Below are positions 50,338 to 60,305 of a stretch of 64,000 bases of DNA, piece by piece. Position numbers and translations under genes: made by a program. The number at the start of each line of letters is the position of its first letter. Position 1 is the stretch's first letter. Where the stretch lies: assembly GCA_965240325.2 (NCBI GenBank), contig OZ251235.1, positions 1,240,001 through 1,304,000 of the forward strand. Direction: 5' to 3'. The notes beneath the pieces were generated by a model. That model did no database searches and was not told where the DNA came from. It saw only the letters and a program-made list of their open reading frames with translations. The DNA comes from Rebecca billardiae RCC1528 (Eukaryota > Haptophyta).

Positions 50338-52636
50338 TTTGGTGGCGCGAGCGGCGGCGCCCAGCGCGTCGTGCCGATGGAGGTTGGTCTGGATGGCGGC
50401 AGGGGCGGCGATGACGACGACGAGGAGGTTGACGAAGACACCCCTGACTGCTTGCTCATGCCGCCGCCGCCCCCGCCCGCCATGCCGCCGCCGAGGATGC
50501 CTCTGCCATCCGCCGGCAGCGGCGCGCTCGGCGGCACCGCTGCGATCGTCTCGCCTGAGCCGGGGGGTGCGGCCGGCGGCAGCGAAGCCACCGGCGCGGA
50601 GCACGACGCTCGTCAGCCGTTCCGCCTCGACCTGGGCCAAGTCTCGAGCGCCGCTCAGAGCAGCGAGCACTACACCGCGCCGGCCGTGCAGGGGGCCACG
50701 CAGGGGCACCTCCGACGACCGCGCGCGTCGACCGAGCCTCTGCCCGACGGCGCAGACGACGACTCGGACGAGGCGAACGGCACAGGTGACGGCGCGGCGC
50801 CGGCCGCCCACGAGCAGCCCTCCTCCGAAGCCGAGCGCCGCTGGGCGCAGATGGAGAGCTACCTCGAGCGCATCCGGCCGGTGCGCGACACCGCGCTCGA
50901 GCTGAGCGTCGAGCGTCGCGAGCACCTCGAGCACACGCCTGTGCAGTTGGATTCCATCCTGTTCCAAGACCTGGTGTTTGGCGCGGAGCTGGGGCGCGGA
51001 ACCTTCTCAAAGGTGTGGTACTGCAAGCACATCCAGCGCGGGCTGCCCTCCTCCGCGTGGCCCGAGTACGGCGCCAAGGTGATCAACAAGGACACGATCG
51101 CCTCGCTCGGGTACGAGGCCAACGTGCAGCGCGAGATCGCGATCTTGCGCGAGATGCAGCACGTCTCGATCGCGCGGCTGGTCGCCTCGTTCCGCTGGAA
51201 GCGAGATGTGTATCTCATGCTCGAGTACGCGGGGCGGGGCGACCTGCACAACCACCTGCGCGCGCTCGGCTCCCTCTCCGAGGAGAGCGCGCGCTTCGTG
51301 TGCGCCGAGGTGGTGAGCGGGCTGCGGTATATCCATTCGCTCGGCTTCGTCTTTGCCGACCTCAAGCCGGAGAATATTCTGCTCACACACTCGGGCCACG
51401 CGAAGCTGACGGATTTCGGCGCGGCGCGCGCGCTGCGCGGGCACCCGCACGCCGAGGCGCTGCTGGCCGGCGCGACGGACGTGCTGAAGGACCTGCGGGA
51501 CGGCGATTGGCGCTCGGCGCACTCGGCGGCGGAGTGGTCCGCCACGCACCACGACGGCGGCACGGCGAGCGCAGCCAACGGCGCAGCGCCGATGCCGATG
51601 GAGGTCGACGGCGCGGGGTGGGCGCGCGGCGCGGGCGCAGACGCGGAGATGGCGGGCGCGGGCGAGGAGGAGGCTGTCGAGGGCGCGGACGGCGGCGCGC
51701 GTGCCGAGGGCGCGCCGGGGTCGGCGGAGGCCGAGATGGCGGAGGCGCACGGCGGGCGCGGCAGCACGCGGCGCGGCGCCGACGAGGGCGCCGCGGCCCC
51801 GACGGTCGGCGCGAACGCTGACCACCGCCTCGAGGGCACCACTGCCTACCTTGCGCCCGAGCTGGTCGGCGGCGCGTTCCCGAGCGTCGCGTCGGACTGC
51901 TGGGCCCTCGGCTGCACGCTCTATCAGATGCTCGCGGGCAAGCCGCCGCTGTGGGCGGACTCGTCGGCGGAGATGATGCGGAGGATCGTGCACTTCGACG
52001 CGGGCGCGCTCGGTGACGTCTTTCCGCCCGGCTTCTCCGCGGTCGCGCAGGACGCCGTGTGCGCGCTGCTCGTCCGAGAGCCCGAGCGCAGGCTGGGCGG
52101 CGCGGAGGGCGGCATCGGCGTGGTCGTGGAGCACGCGTTCTTCGACGGACTGCCGCCGCTCGACGAGCTGTATAGACACACGCCGCCGAAGCTGGGGGGC
52201 GGGTGCGCGCGCGAGTCGCGCCGCGCGCCGCGCGGCGCATCGCGTGCCTCACGCCCGCGCCCACCGCGCGCCCTGCTGTGTCGCTGTGCGGCCGGACCGC
52301 ACACGCAGGGCGGTCGCACCCGCGCCAAACGCCGCGTGGGCGCGTCGGCAGAACTCGGTCATGTGGTCACCGCTCCCCGCGCAGTACAACTTCACAGAGC
52401 AGGTGCGCGCGCACACCCGGCCCCGCGCGCGTCGCACCGCCCACGTGTGTGGCTGTCGAGACCTGCTGCGCGAGGTGGCGTCACGCGTGCTCACCCGCAG
52501 CTGCCCGGTCGCGCCGTGCGCTGCGCCGGGCGAGCAGACGTACAAGCTGGAGGGCGTGCCCGAGACGGAGCAGGAGGCCAACGCGTGGTTCGGCACACGT
52601 TTGAGCCACGGCAGCGCGGGGAGCTCCGGCAGATAG
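48415..52636 (+). CDS. Fusion of PP2A B56 (B') regulatory-subunit domain with PDK1-like protein kinase
   Basis: Exons 48415-52202, 52309-52402 and 52538-52636 give 1326 residues; introns are 106 and 135 bp, both starting GTGCGC. Residues ~20-420 follow the B56 family of PP2A regulatory subunits in order: DEIAWLRTVLHWVYAKAVAL (~174), PIISGFGVPARPHGALLLES, LLPLHRP, FLVGLLSLWPHE, KEVLLLHEVEALVEGVRPS, NSRVAERSLLLF and HWNPTVNRMTYAVLQAL (~390). Residues ~440-840 are low-complexity. The kinase begins near 850: LGRGTFSKV (859), Lys888, VFADLKPENILL (HRD changed to FAD, catalytic Asp982 kept), DFGAA at 1000, APEL at 1147. An acidic ~110-residue insert sits between DFG and APE. SDCWALGCTLYQMLAGKPP, LVREPERRLGG and YRHTPPKL are hallmarks of PDK1. 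No PH domain is visible. Likely a kinase tethered to PP2A. Confidence 0.85.
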
Positions 52637-53009
52637 TTGACGGAGTCGTCATGCGGCACTCACTGCTCATCGGAGCACTGTGCGCTGCGCGCGCGAGAGA
52701 GATGAGTAGAGAGACGAGATAGACTATTAGACTGAAGAAGAAGCGTGGGTGCTCTCTACCGCGCGTGTGGGCGCGATACCAGCAGGTCTGACACCGAGCA
52801 GCGACTCGAACGAAGGTCCAGAGACCAGTCACCAGAGGCAGACTCACTCCAGACTGATGAATCTGATGTTATTCTGATGAATCGGATGGTATTATTATAT
52901 TGCGGAATAATACAATATATATATATGATCGGCTACGCCGATCTTCGGGTAGTAAACAACGAAGTTGAGGGCGCACGGCCCTACTGGTATGCAATAGTCG
53001 TCGCGTTCT
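52637..53009. other. Intergenic region
   Basis: AT-rich around 52860-52930 with a short (TA)n. GATCGGCTACGCCGATC (52927-52943) is a small perfect hairpin. No gene was seen. Confidence 0.55.
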
Positions 53010-53378
53010 TCACCGAATGACGATGCGCGCGCCCGGCGCGTCGCCGTGCAGGGCCAGGAGGCGCGGGCGCGAGTAATCGACGCGGTCGACGGCCCGGGCC
53101 TCGGGGGGCTGCGCCGCCTGTCGAACTCGACGCGCAGCAGCCGCAGCGCCTCCGCCCGGTGCGCATCGGGCAGCCCTGTTGTCTGTGGCCGCGCGCAGCG
53201 CGGAGATCGCGCTCGGCAGCTCGCCCGTCTCAGCCTCGCACAGCCTCGCGCGCTCGGCGGGATCGGCGCAGCGTCGGACGAGCTCGCTGCGGGGAAGAGC
53301 GTCGCGAGCAGCCGCGGCTCGAGCCTGTCTATCTACGACCTCCCGCAGCCGCAGTAGCCGCTCCTTGCACGCCTTTGT
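53010..53378 (-). CDS. Candidate terminal exon of an unrecognised minus-strand gene
   Basis: An open frame of 123 codons ends with TGA at 53010-53012. It begins right after a GCCTGACAG splice-acceptor-like site at 53379-53387; the TGA in that site closes the frame upstream. The peptide starts TKACKERLLRLREVVDRQAR and continues as amphipathic helix (LVRRCADPAERARLCEAETG), then a low-complexity Ala/Arg part and a folded-looking end LLALHGDAPGARIVIR. The regular helix suggests real coding sequence, but I could not identify upstream exons among the GC-rich frames up to 53790. Confidence 0.3.
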   Translation of the reverse strand, partial: TKACKERLLRLREVVDRQARAAAARDALPRSELVRRCADPAERARLCEAETGELPSAISALRAATDNRAARCAPGGGAAAAARRVRQAAQPPEARAVDRVDYSRPRLLALHGDAPGARIVIR

Positions 53379-54132
53379 CTGTCAGGCTCGCCGCCGCGTC
53401 GATGCACTCGGTGCGAGGGCCGCTGCATGGCTGTGCGCGTCGGTGCCGCCGCGGGTGCTGTCGGCCGACGGCCCGGAGCGCGAGGACTACTGCGAGCACG
53501 GGCGAGAGGGGAGCACGGCGTCGCCCGTAGCATATGCCAACTCGCCATCATCGCGGGCTCGCCGCTCGCAGATCTAAGCCTGTGGCTCTCGTGTCAGGCA
53601 CGGTCAGGCATCCGTCGAGTGAGCGCCAGAGCCCCTCCTCACGGTCAGCGCGCGGCTCGCGCGCCAAATGCTTGCCGCGCCGCCATGCGCAGCCGTCAGC
53701 ACGCCGCACGCGGCTCAGCCATCACAGCTCGGCCATGGTCATGGACGGCGCGAGCGTGAGCGGTGAGGGTTGGGCGAGCGACTTCTGAACATGCCGAGAG
53801 CCTCAGCTGCGCGGCGTGCGGCGTGGCGCGCGCGGGCGCGCGAATGGTCAGCTACGAGCCGGTCGACAACGGCCGCGTTCGTGCGACCGAGTGACGACGT
53901 GCTCGGTTGGAAAACGCACTGGGCCGAAGAGGCATGGCAGGGCGGGGCGCGCGGGGTGAACGAGGCACGAATGCGATGCCGACGGCCGTTGGGACCCGCC
54001 GCAGATCTGCGCGCATCTGCGCTGAGTCTTGTCGGATTGAACGATCGCGTGCAGTGCCCGCCTGTTCGCGAGCCCGCGTCGAGTTTGCGTGGCCAGTGGC
54101 CAAGGCAGTGGCAGCGCCTTTTGTAGCAATAC
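53379..54132. other. GC-rich region, possibly exonic
   Basis: Frames are open in several phases because of high GC. None is recognisable. It may contain upstream exons of the minus-strand candidate at 53010-53378. Confidence 0.3.
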
Positions 54133-54172
54133 TGCCTGAGCTGTGTGCGTCTCTTATTCTTAGTAAACTGTA
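54133..54172 (+). repeat. Dispersed motif, copy F
   Basis: TGCCTGAGCTGTGTGCGTCT through CTTATTCTTAGTAAACTGTA. It is a solitary copy: no inverted partner and no recognised gene start follow within 1 kb. Confidence 0.95.
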
Positions 54173-54701
54173 AGTGATGAGCAGTATTAATCGACGGGAG
54201 ATATAACTATAGTAATCAGAAAAGATACGCTTATATGAATCGCGCGCGGGAACGGGAACGCCTTATTAGGGCTACCCGCGTCAATGATATATCTCGTCGC
54301 CCGCGAGGGTTCGTGCGAAACGATGCGGATCGCGTGCCCTAGAACATCGCGCCATAACCTGATGATATCCGCCACTGAGAAGCGACGGTTCATGACTTCA
54401 GATGCCGGCAATACTTTACTTCAAGCGACATAAAAGCCGACCGAACCTCTCTTTTCTATGGTTGGCGAGCTGTTTCAGGCTCTTACAATTCAAGCATCTT
54501 ACTATGACGGAATGTTCGAACACACGGCTGGTGTTGTGTGCTATTCCACCCTGCATTCCCCTAAGTGTTACTATCGTTAAAATTAGCATCTACTACAAAC
54601 GCAATCATTGGCAGCGAAATGCGTCCACTAGGGGGTCCGGTCACATCTGAATCAACCAAAATCCTGCGCGCATCCTCTTTTTGATTTTGCGGAGCACGTG
54701 C
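54173..54701. other. Low-GC island without supported gene
   Basis: From about 54170 to 54690 the DNA is much less GC-rich than anything around it, and codon-like texture differs. An 82-codon plus frame (54402-54650) is hydrophobic but unrecognised. It could be inserted organellar, viral or other foreign DNA, or a repeat remnant. Confidence 0.4.
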
Positions 54702-54702
54702 G

Positions 54703-54756
54703 CCCCCCCCCCCCCCCGGCTTTCGCTCACGCTCAGACCTTTCGGGGGGGGGGGGG
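54703..54756. repeat. Facing homopolymers, (C)15 and (G)13
   Basis: A 15-base C run at 54703-54717 and a 13-base G run at 54744-54756 surround a 26-bp spacer, with GTGCGC- and -CGTGCGC- outside them. They could form a stable hairpin, and single-strand G-tract structures are possible. Confidence 0.95.
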
Positions 54757-55053
54757 CGTGCGCCATAATGCGCGCGGTTCATCAACACATTTCAACAGGC
54801 GGCGGGCATTATTCAACGCAGCAAGCGACCTGAGTAGGCCCTGAGGCTGAGGAGTGCTGAGGGCGGGCGGCTAAGCCCGCTGCCCGAAGGGTGGGGTCCG
54901 AACTCCGAAGGGCGGGCGGGCGTCAGGACGGATGACTCACACTCACAGCAGTCACATGCCGTGCATGACGGATGCAGTGTGGTGCCAGTACAGCAGCTGC
55001 TAGTGTGGTGCCAGCCCCGGTACCCGGCTTGGGGCTCACGGGGCAGGCCCAGA

Positions 55054-55054
<1 letters not shown>
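54757..55054. other. Spacer before the TA-flanked element
   Basis: Ordinary GC-rich DNA with GGGCGGGCGG words. No gene was seen. Confidence 0.5.

Positions 55055-55147
<93 letters not shown>
55055..55147. repeat. (TA)n microsatellite, ~90 bp
   Basis: An uninterrupted TA run directly abutting the left inverted end of the 2-kb element. Confidence 0.99.
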
Positions 55148-55150
<3 letters not shown>

Positions 55151-57116
55151 TAAACTTTTCTGAGGATAGCGCACCAGCAATTTCCCTTGACCGCCATCCG
55201 GGCCGAAGTGGCGCAAAATGGCGGTTGCCCCGTTTGGGCGCCCTTCCGCGCCTTCGAGCGGCTCGTGCGCGTCGGAAAGTGCGCCGAAGCGTATCCGGAG
55301 CATGCTCCATCGACGCGTCGCACTGCCGGGCCCTCGCATGCGAGCCCATGCGGACGTCTGAGTGCGCCTCGCTGCGCACGGTACAGCTTGACGGTACACG
55401 GCACGATTGGGCCCGCGAGCAGCCTCGTGCGCGCGACCGAGCCAGAGGTGGTCGTCAAGAGTAGCACGAGCGGCGGCACACGAGCGGGGCTGGTCGTTGC
55501 CGAATATCTGACGCACCAATCGACCTCGCCCAGCGCTATCTGCTCGTTTGTGCACGTGTTGGAAAGGATGAGCAGCTGCGTGCAAACGCCGAGCGCGCAG
55601 ATGAGGCGTGGGCGAGCGAAGGGGCGGCGAGGGCCGGCGCGTGCGCGCGCGTAAATTCGAGCCTCCCCATACGCATCGAAACACACCGCGCTCGCTCGTC
55701 GAGCTGCGCACGGGTATCGGTGCGCGCGCGCCAACGCGGCGCGCCGTGAACGCGCCCGGCGAATGCACACCTGCTCGCGCGCGCACGCGCACGTGATGGA
55801 CCGAGGAGGTCGCGCGAGCATGCGCGATGTGTCTGGATTGAGCGTGTAGGAGGTGTAGGCTGCGCTCCGCACGCGCTCCGCCACCGTGCACCGCGCTGCT
55901 CCTCGTCCACGCGATCGCCGCCGAGCCCAGATTCAAACGCGCGCGAGCCCGCGAGCGCGCCTCCGAGCAGCGCTTGCAGCAATCGTGTCGAAGGCTTGGC
56001 GAGAGGCAGATGTGCATGGCAAGTAGCGCAATGGGGGTGCCCATCACGCACACACACCCGCGCACGCTCGCCGCACCACCTCGTCGTGCCCACGTTCAGC
56101 GCGCGGGGCGCACTTTGCGCCTCGAGCAGCTGCCGAGCGGCTCCCGCGCGCGGCGCGCGCAGCGAGTAGAACTCAGCCAATGGTCCGAGGGCGAGCCGGC
56201 CGAGCGTCGTGCGTGACGCACATGGACCTGGTGCAACGCCGCGTACCACTCGCAGCCACCATCGCGCCCGTACCAGCGAGCTGTGGCCGCCGCCGACACC
56301 CCAAAGCAGCCCAGCCGTCAGCGCGCGACAGCCGACGAGCGCGCGACGCGCGCGTGCACCACCGTGATGAGCACGGATGAGCGCGCGCGCCCGTGTCGTA
56401 GCTCAGGTGGGGTCCCCCGATCGCACGCACCACCGCGCTGCCACGCCTTCGACCATCTTGTGTCACCACGCGGGCACACGCCGGGCAGGCGGCGGGGGCA
56501 GCCCGCTCGGCAAACGGTCAGCGCGCAGCGAGGATGGAGTCCGGCGAGGGGCGACCGGAGTGTCCGGCGCGACGGAGGTGGTCCATGCCGTGGTCGCCGA
56601 CGCGTTCCTCACCACCTCCGAGGCCGTGGTGGCCGCCCGGGAGAAGGAATGCTCCCAGTCGCACCCTTTGCAGTGCTCCTTTGCGCGTGCACGCAACGGC
56701 GAGGAGCGGAAGCGTTAGAGGGCACTTTCTGTGCAGTTCAGGCGTTCTTTCCCCAAAATGTAGAATGCGCGGAGAAGTGCCCTCTAACGATTTTCGTGTG
56801 CAGCCGTGCCGCGCGCGCGAGGAAGGCCACATGCGGCTCCTTGCACATCTGCTGCAGATCGGCTTGTGCTCGGCGAGCGCGGCGAGGAGGAAGGTGCGCG
56901 CTCGCGAGCTGGCGCACCTGGGAGTCCTCGCGGCCTCCGAGCAGAAAGAGCGCGTCGAGCGCAACGCCGCAGGTCGCACGGTCGCGATCTCGCGAGAGCG
57001 GTGGTGCGAGGGCGGGCCTCGCCATCGCGCGTTTCTGCGTCCAAACGCGGCCCCCGTAAAATCCGGATGGCGGTCAAGGGATTTTGCTGGTGCGCTATCC
57101 TCAGAAAAGTTTAATC
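55147..57116. mobile_element. Candidate DNA transposon with ~56-bp terminal inverted repeats in (TA)n
   Basis: The left end (55147-55202) starts TGATTAAACTTTTCTGAGGA and continues to CCTTGACCGCCATCCGG. The right end (57061-57116) is its reverse complement with about two mismatches. Outside both ends is (TA)n: ~90 bp on the left, ~20 bp on the right. This fits an element that inserts at TA, as Tc1/mariner-like transposons do. The 1.86-kb interior has long frames on the minus strand (for example 55150-55884) and Arg/Ala-rich frames on plus, but I recognise no DDE/D transposase. It is probably non-autonomous or a type I do not recognise. Confidence 0.65.
56714..56788. repeat. 75-bp hairpin inside the TA-flanked element
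   Basis: GTTAGAGGGCACTT (56714-56727) and AAGTGCCCTCTAAC (56775-56788) are perfect inverted copies. They surround a 47-bp lower-GC spacer. It could be a tiny nested fold-back insertion. Confidence 0.93.
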
Positions 57117-57715
57117 ATATATATATATATATATAGCAGTATATAGCAGTATATTTGAGGTCGTGCCTCCCGCCCTCCGCGCCTACCCTCCGGCGCCGAC
57201 GGTGCCAGTGTAGAAGACTGTAACTAGCACCGGTGCCCACTTGTGGAATCCGTATACATACCCACGGGTCGTAGCGGAACGACGGTGTCGTGAGGACTGG
57301 TGCCCAGCGGTCTGACATAGACGATCAAGACTGATGATTTTGATCAGTCTGATGAGAATACAGTAGGCGTAGGAGCAGGCTATGCTGTACTACTACATCA
57401 CTGCTGTTGACCACGCTGCTGCACTGATGTAGTTTCAAGTAGTCGTACTGATCATGATGATGTCTGACAAGTCTGAGCGGTGACTGGCCGGCAGGGTCAG
57501 GGACACAGCCACTGCTGCCGCTATGAGTGAGTTTCTGAGCTATGACCGCCGCTGTGCTGCAGGGCCACATGACACCATGCTCGGAGGACACTACAGTCTA
57601 CATACGCATACTGTAGCTCACTCGGATTATGACTGCTTAGACGATTGCTCAATGAGGAGTACCGGGTCCTGGCGGGCCTTGCGGGTGCGTTGGGTGCGCT
57701 GGTACGCGCGCAGCA
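57117..57715. other. Intergenic region right of the element
   Basis: Starts with (TA)n and a twice-repeated ATATAGCAGT, then ordinary DNA. No gene was seen before the desaturase stop codon. Confidence 0.55.
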
Positions 57716-58891
57716 TTACTCGTCGGGCTGCACGATGGGGTTCAGCTCGAGGAGGCGGCGCTTGGCCTCAGCGTTGGACATGAAGACCGGCAGCACGCGC
57801 GTGCCAAGCGAGATCAGCTCTTTCTTGTGTTTGTTCCAGATGAGGGGGTAGCGGTACCACGGCACGAGCGGGTACAGGTGGTGGATGGTGTGGTAGTTCT
57901 GGCAGAGGAAGGGCAGCGCGAGCTCGGCCGCCGTGCCGAACACGCCGACGATCGTGTGCGTCGCGCGGTACGGGTCCTTGCGGTGCGGCACCTTTGCGGG
58001 GCGGTGCGGCAGGTAGTCAAAGACGTACTGGAGGGCCGTCTGCGCGAGGATCGCGGGGGCGATCCAGATGGCGAGGATGGCCATGCCAGACGCCGCGCCG
58101 AGCGCGAGCATGACCCCGATGTACACGCCCGCAGCCGCGTTGGAGGTCGCGTACATGCGCTGCACATGGGGCTCGTGCGCCTGCGCGGCGCACAGCTGCC
58201 GCCACACCGCGAGGTAGTGGAAGGTGCACAGCGCCCAGCGGAAGGGGAGCTGCCAGCCGGCGCCCTCCGCGGACCACATGTCCGGATCAAGGCCCTTCAC
58301 GTTCACGTGCCGATGGTGCATCAGGTGGATGTACCGGAAGAAGGGCAGCGGCGACATGAGCGGGACACCGGCCGCCCAGCCCACCACCTCGTTCACCCAG
58401 CCAAACCGCTGCCCGCTGGCGACGGAGCGATGCGCGGCGTCGTGGAACGGGGTGAAGGCGACGTACGCCGCAACCGTGGCGATACACCCCGCGCGCATGA
58501 GCGAGATCGAGCCGGAAAGGTGCAGGCCCCACGCGCCGAGCCACGCGCCAACAGATCCGAGGGCGAGGAGGACAGTCGGGATCGCGATCGGCGGCCGCCG
58601 CAGGTCTTCGGGGTCGACACGATGAAGGCGGCGCGCGGAGGCGTCAATCGGCGTGGTCGATATGTCTCGTTTCGGCTCGCCCGCGGCGGCCGCCGCCTGC
58701 GAGAGCACGTCTCCCGTCTCGATAGCGTGCTTGCCAAACTTGATGCCGTAGCGCGCGTCGAGCACGACAAAGGTGCACGCGAAGGCGAGGAAGGCGAGGA
58801 CGGCGAGCACACCAGTCACGTCCGGACGGGTCGAGGTGAGGGCGGCGTACGCGTGGCGGGCAGGTTCGAGCGCGGACAGAGTCGTCGCCAT
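57716..58891 (-). CDS. Membrane fatty acid desaturase superfamily enzyme
   Basis: A 391-residue protein. The ATG at 58891 is preferred: the frame runs on to 59362, but the added part is low-complexity and lies partly in the inverted duplication. Three histidine boxes bind the di-iron centre: FHDAAH (150-154), HLMHH (189-193) and YHTIHH (334-338). Membrane helices lie at ~25-45, 103-125, 132-147, 165-180 and 255-290. The family uses O2 and reduced cytochrome b5 or ferredoxin to desaturate acyl lipids, or to hydroxylate or ketolate carotenoids. The spacing and the FFRYIHLMHHRH...DPD pattern also resemble the carotene hydroxylase/ketolase branch, so the substrate is open. No clear plastid leader is seen with this start. 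Its upstream region holds one arm of a 398-bp inverted duplication shared with the divergent gene at 60306. Confidence 0.82.
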   Translation of the reverse strand: MATTLSALEPARHAYAALTSTRPDVTGVLAVLAFLAFACTFVVLDARYGIKFGKHAIETGDVLSQAAAAAGEPKRDISTTPIDASARRLHRVDPEDLRRPPIAIPTVLLALGSVGAWLGAWGLHLSGSISLMRAGCIATVAAYVAFTPFHDAAHRSVASGQRFGWVNEVVGWAAGVPLMSPLPFFRYIHLMHHRHVNVKGLDPDMWSAEGAGWQLPFRWALCTFHYLAVWRQLCAAQAHEPHVQRMYATSNAAAGVYIGVMLALGAASGMAILAIWIAPAILAQTALQYVFDYLPHRPAKVPHRKDPYRATHTIVGVFGTAAELALPFLCQNYHTIHHLYPLVPWYRYPLIWNKHKKELISLGTRVLPVFMSNAEAKRRLLELNPIVQPDE

Positions 58892-59085
58892 GGCGTCGGT
58901 GATCGTGGGGTCGTGCGGTGTTGGGCGTGGGCGTCGCGGGGCGGTCGACCGACGGTGTTTTTGGAGCCAACGGGACGCTGCGGCAAGCCAATGGCGCGCT
59001 TCCCGCCGCCTCTTGACGACGACGGCACGGCTGGCTTCCAGCAGTTCCAACAAAGGAATGCCGTGGCGTGTGCAACCTTTGCAGC

Positions 59086-60212
59086 GCCAAGGGGAGTCAG
59101 GGTACAGCACGTCCAGTTGGGCTGCAGCTGGAGCTTGGGTCCAAAAGCTTCCCGCGGCGCAGCGGCACTCGCCGCCGCCGCCGCCGTGGAGGGGCGGTTG
59201 TGGCGCGCACGGCGTGAGCCGCTGCGGGCGCTGAGGTGCGCGCGACGGCGGCGCGCCCGGCGGCGCTGCTGTAGGAGGCCACTGCCCTCCTCTCTGCCCC
59301 GCGCGCTTCGCTCGTCGTCGCCGTCGCCGCGCCTGCGACCAGCGCGCACGCGAGCGCCGCACCGCCCGGAAGCCGGGGCAATCTCAGCCGTGACTGCGCA
59401 TGTGCGTCGCGACCTGGTCGGCCCAGCGCGCGAGGCGCGTGCGGGCGAGGCAGGGCCAGTGTGGCCGCGCGCCATGCCGCCTCGACCTTGCGCCAGTGGG
59501 CATGTCGCGGGCCTTGCACCTCTGTCGACAACGTTGACAAACAATGCGGCACCCAAGCGCAGACGTCAGTGTGCACGATCGAGACAGTAGGCGTACAGAC
59601 GCGATAGTTGCAGAGCCTTTTGTGATCATGCGAGTCATGTATCGTCAGTGACTCTCGCCCAGGTCGTCTGCGCGCTGAACTGACGTTTTGACTGAGTGCC
59701 TCGAGATCGCCTCGACGATGGCCCGTGCATTGCTTGAAGACTCGACACCGAGTCCAAGCGGCCAACCAGACACACGTGCTCAGTTCCCTGTTGTACGCTC
59801 AGATGGGCTTACTTGAGGCGGCATGGCGCGCGGCCACACTGGCCCTGCCTCGCCCGCACGCGCCTCGCGCGCTGGGCCGACCAGGTCGCGACGCACATGC
59901 GCAGTCACGGCTGAGATTGCCCCGGCTTCCGGGCGGTGCGGCGCTCGCGTGCGCGCTGGTCGCAGGCGCGGCGACGGCGACGACGAGCGAAGCGCGCGGG
60001 GCAGAGAGGAGGGCAGTGGCCTCCTACAGCAGCGCCGCCGGGCGCGCCGCCGTCGCGCGCACCTCAGCGCCCGCAGCGGCTCACGCCGTGCGCGCCACAA
60101 CCGCCCATCGACGGCGGCGGCGGCGGCGAGTGCCGCTGCGCGGCGGGAAGCTTTTGGACCCAAGCTCCAGCTGCAGCCCAACTGGACGTGCTGTACCCTG
60201 ACTCCCCTTGGC
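59086..60212. repeat. 398-bp inverted duplication between two divergent genes
   Basis: Arm 1 (59086-59483) and arm 2 (59815-60212) are reverse complements of equal length; comparing by eye I find only about three base differences. The spacer is 331 bp (59484-59814). Arm 1 ends 195 bp before the desaturase ATG (minus strand) and arm 2 ends 94 bp before the ATG of the 60306 gene (plus strand). Each gene therefore has the same 398 bp upstream in the same relative orientation. Frames read through the arms are GC-driven and not counted as genes. Confidence 0.95.
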
Positions 60213-60305
60213 AGCGCGTGCGTCCGGGATTCCGGGAAGCACTCATGACTAAAAGTTGAAAGTAACGACGCGAGGAAACGACACGGGCGTCTCGGCCTTG
60301 CTGAA

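Noticed and set aside
48637-50967. 776-codon minus-strand frame antisense to the B56-kinase gene
   Set aside because: Arg-rich low-complexity product and no domain; it exists because the plus strand lacks the complementary stop words.
55150-56249. Long minus-strand frames inside the TA-flanked element as a transposase
   Set aside because: No catalytic acidic triad or helix-turn-helix pattern could be traced; composition is Arg/Ala-rich as expected for random GC-rich frames.
59097-60259. Long frames on both strands inside the 398-bp inverted duplication
   Set aside because: They are low-complexity Arg/Ala/Pro products, present equally in several phases, and best explained by GC content.
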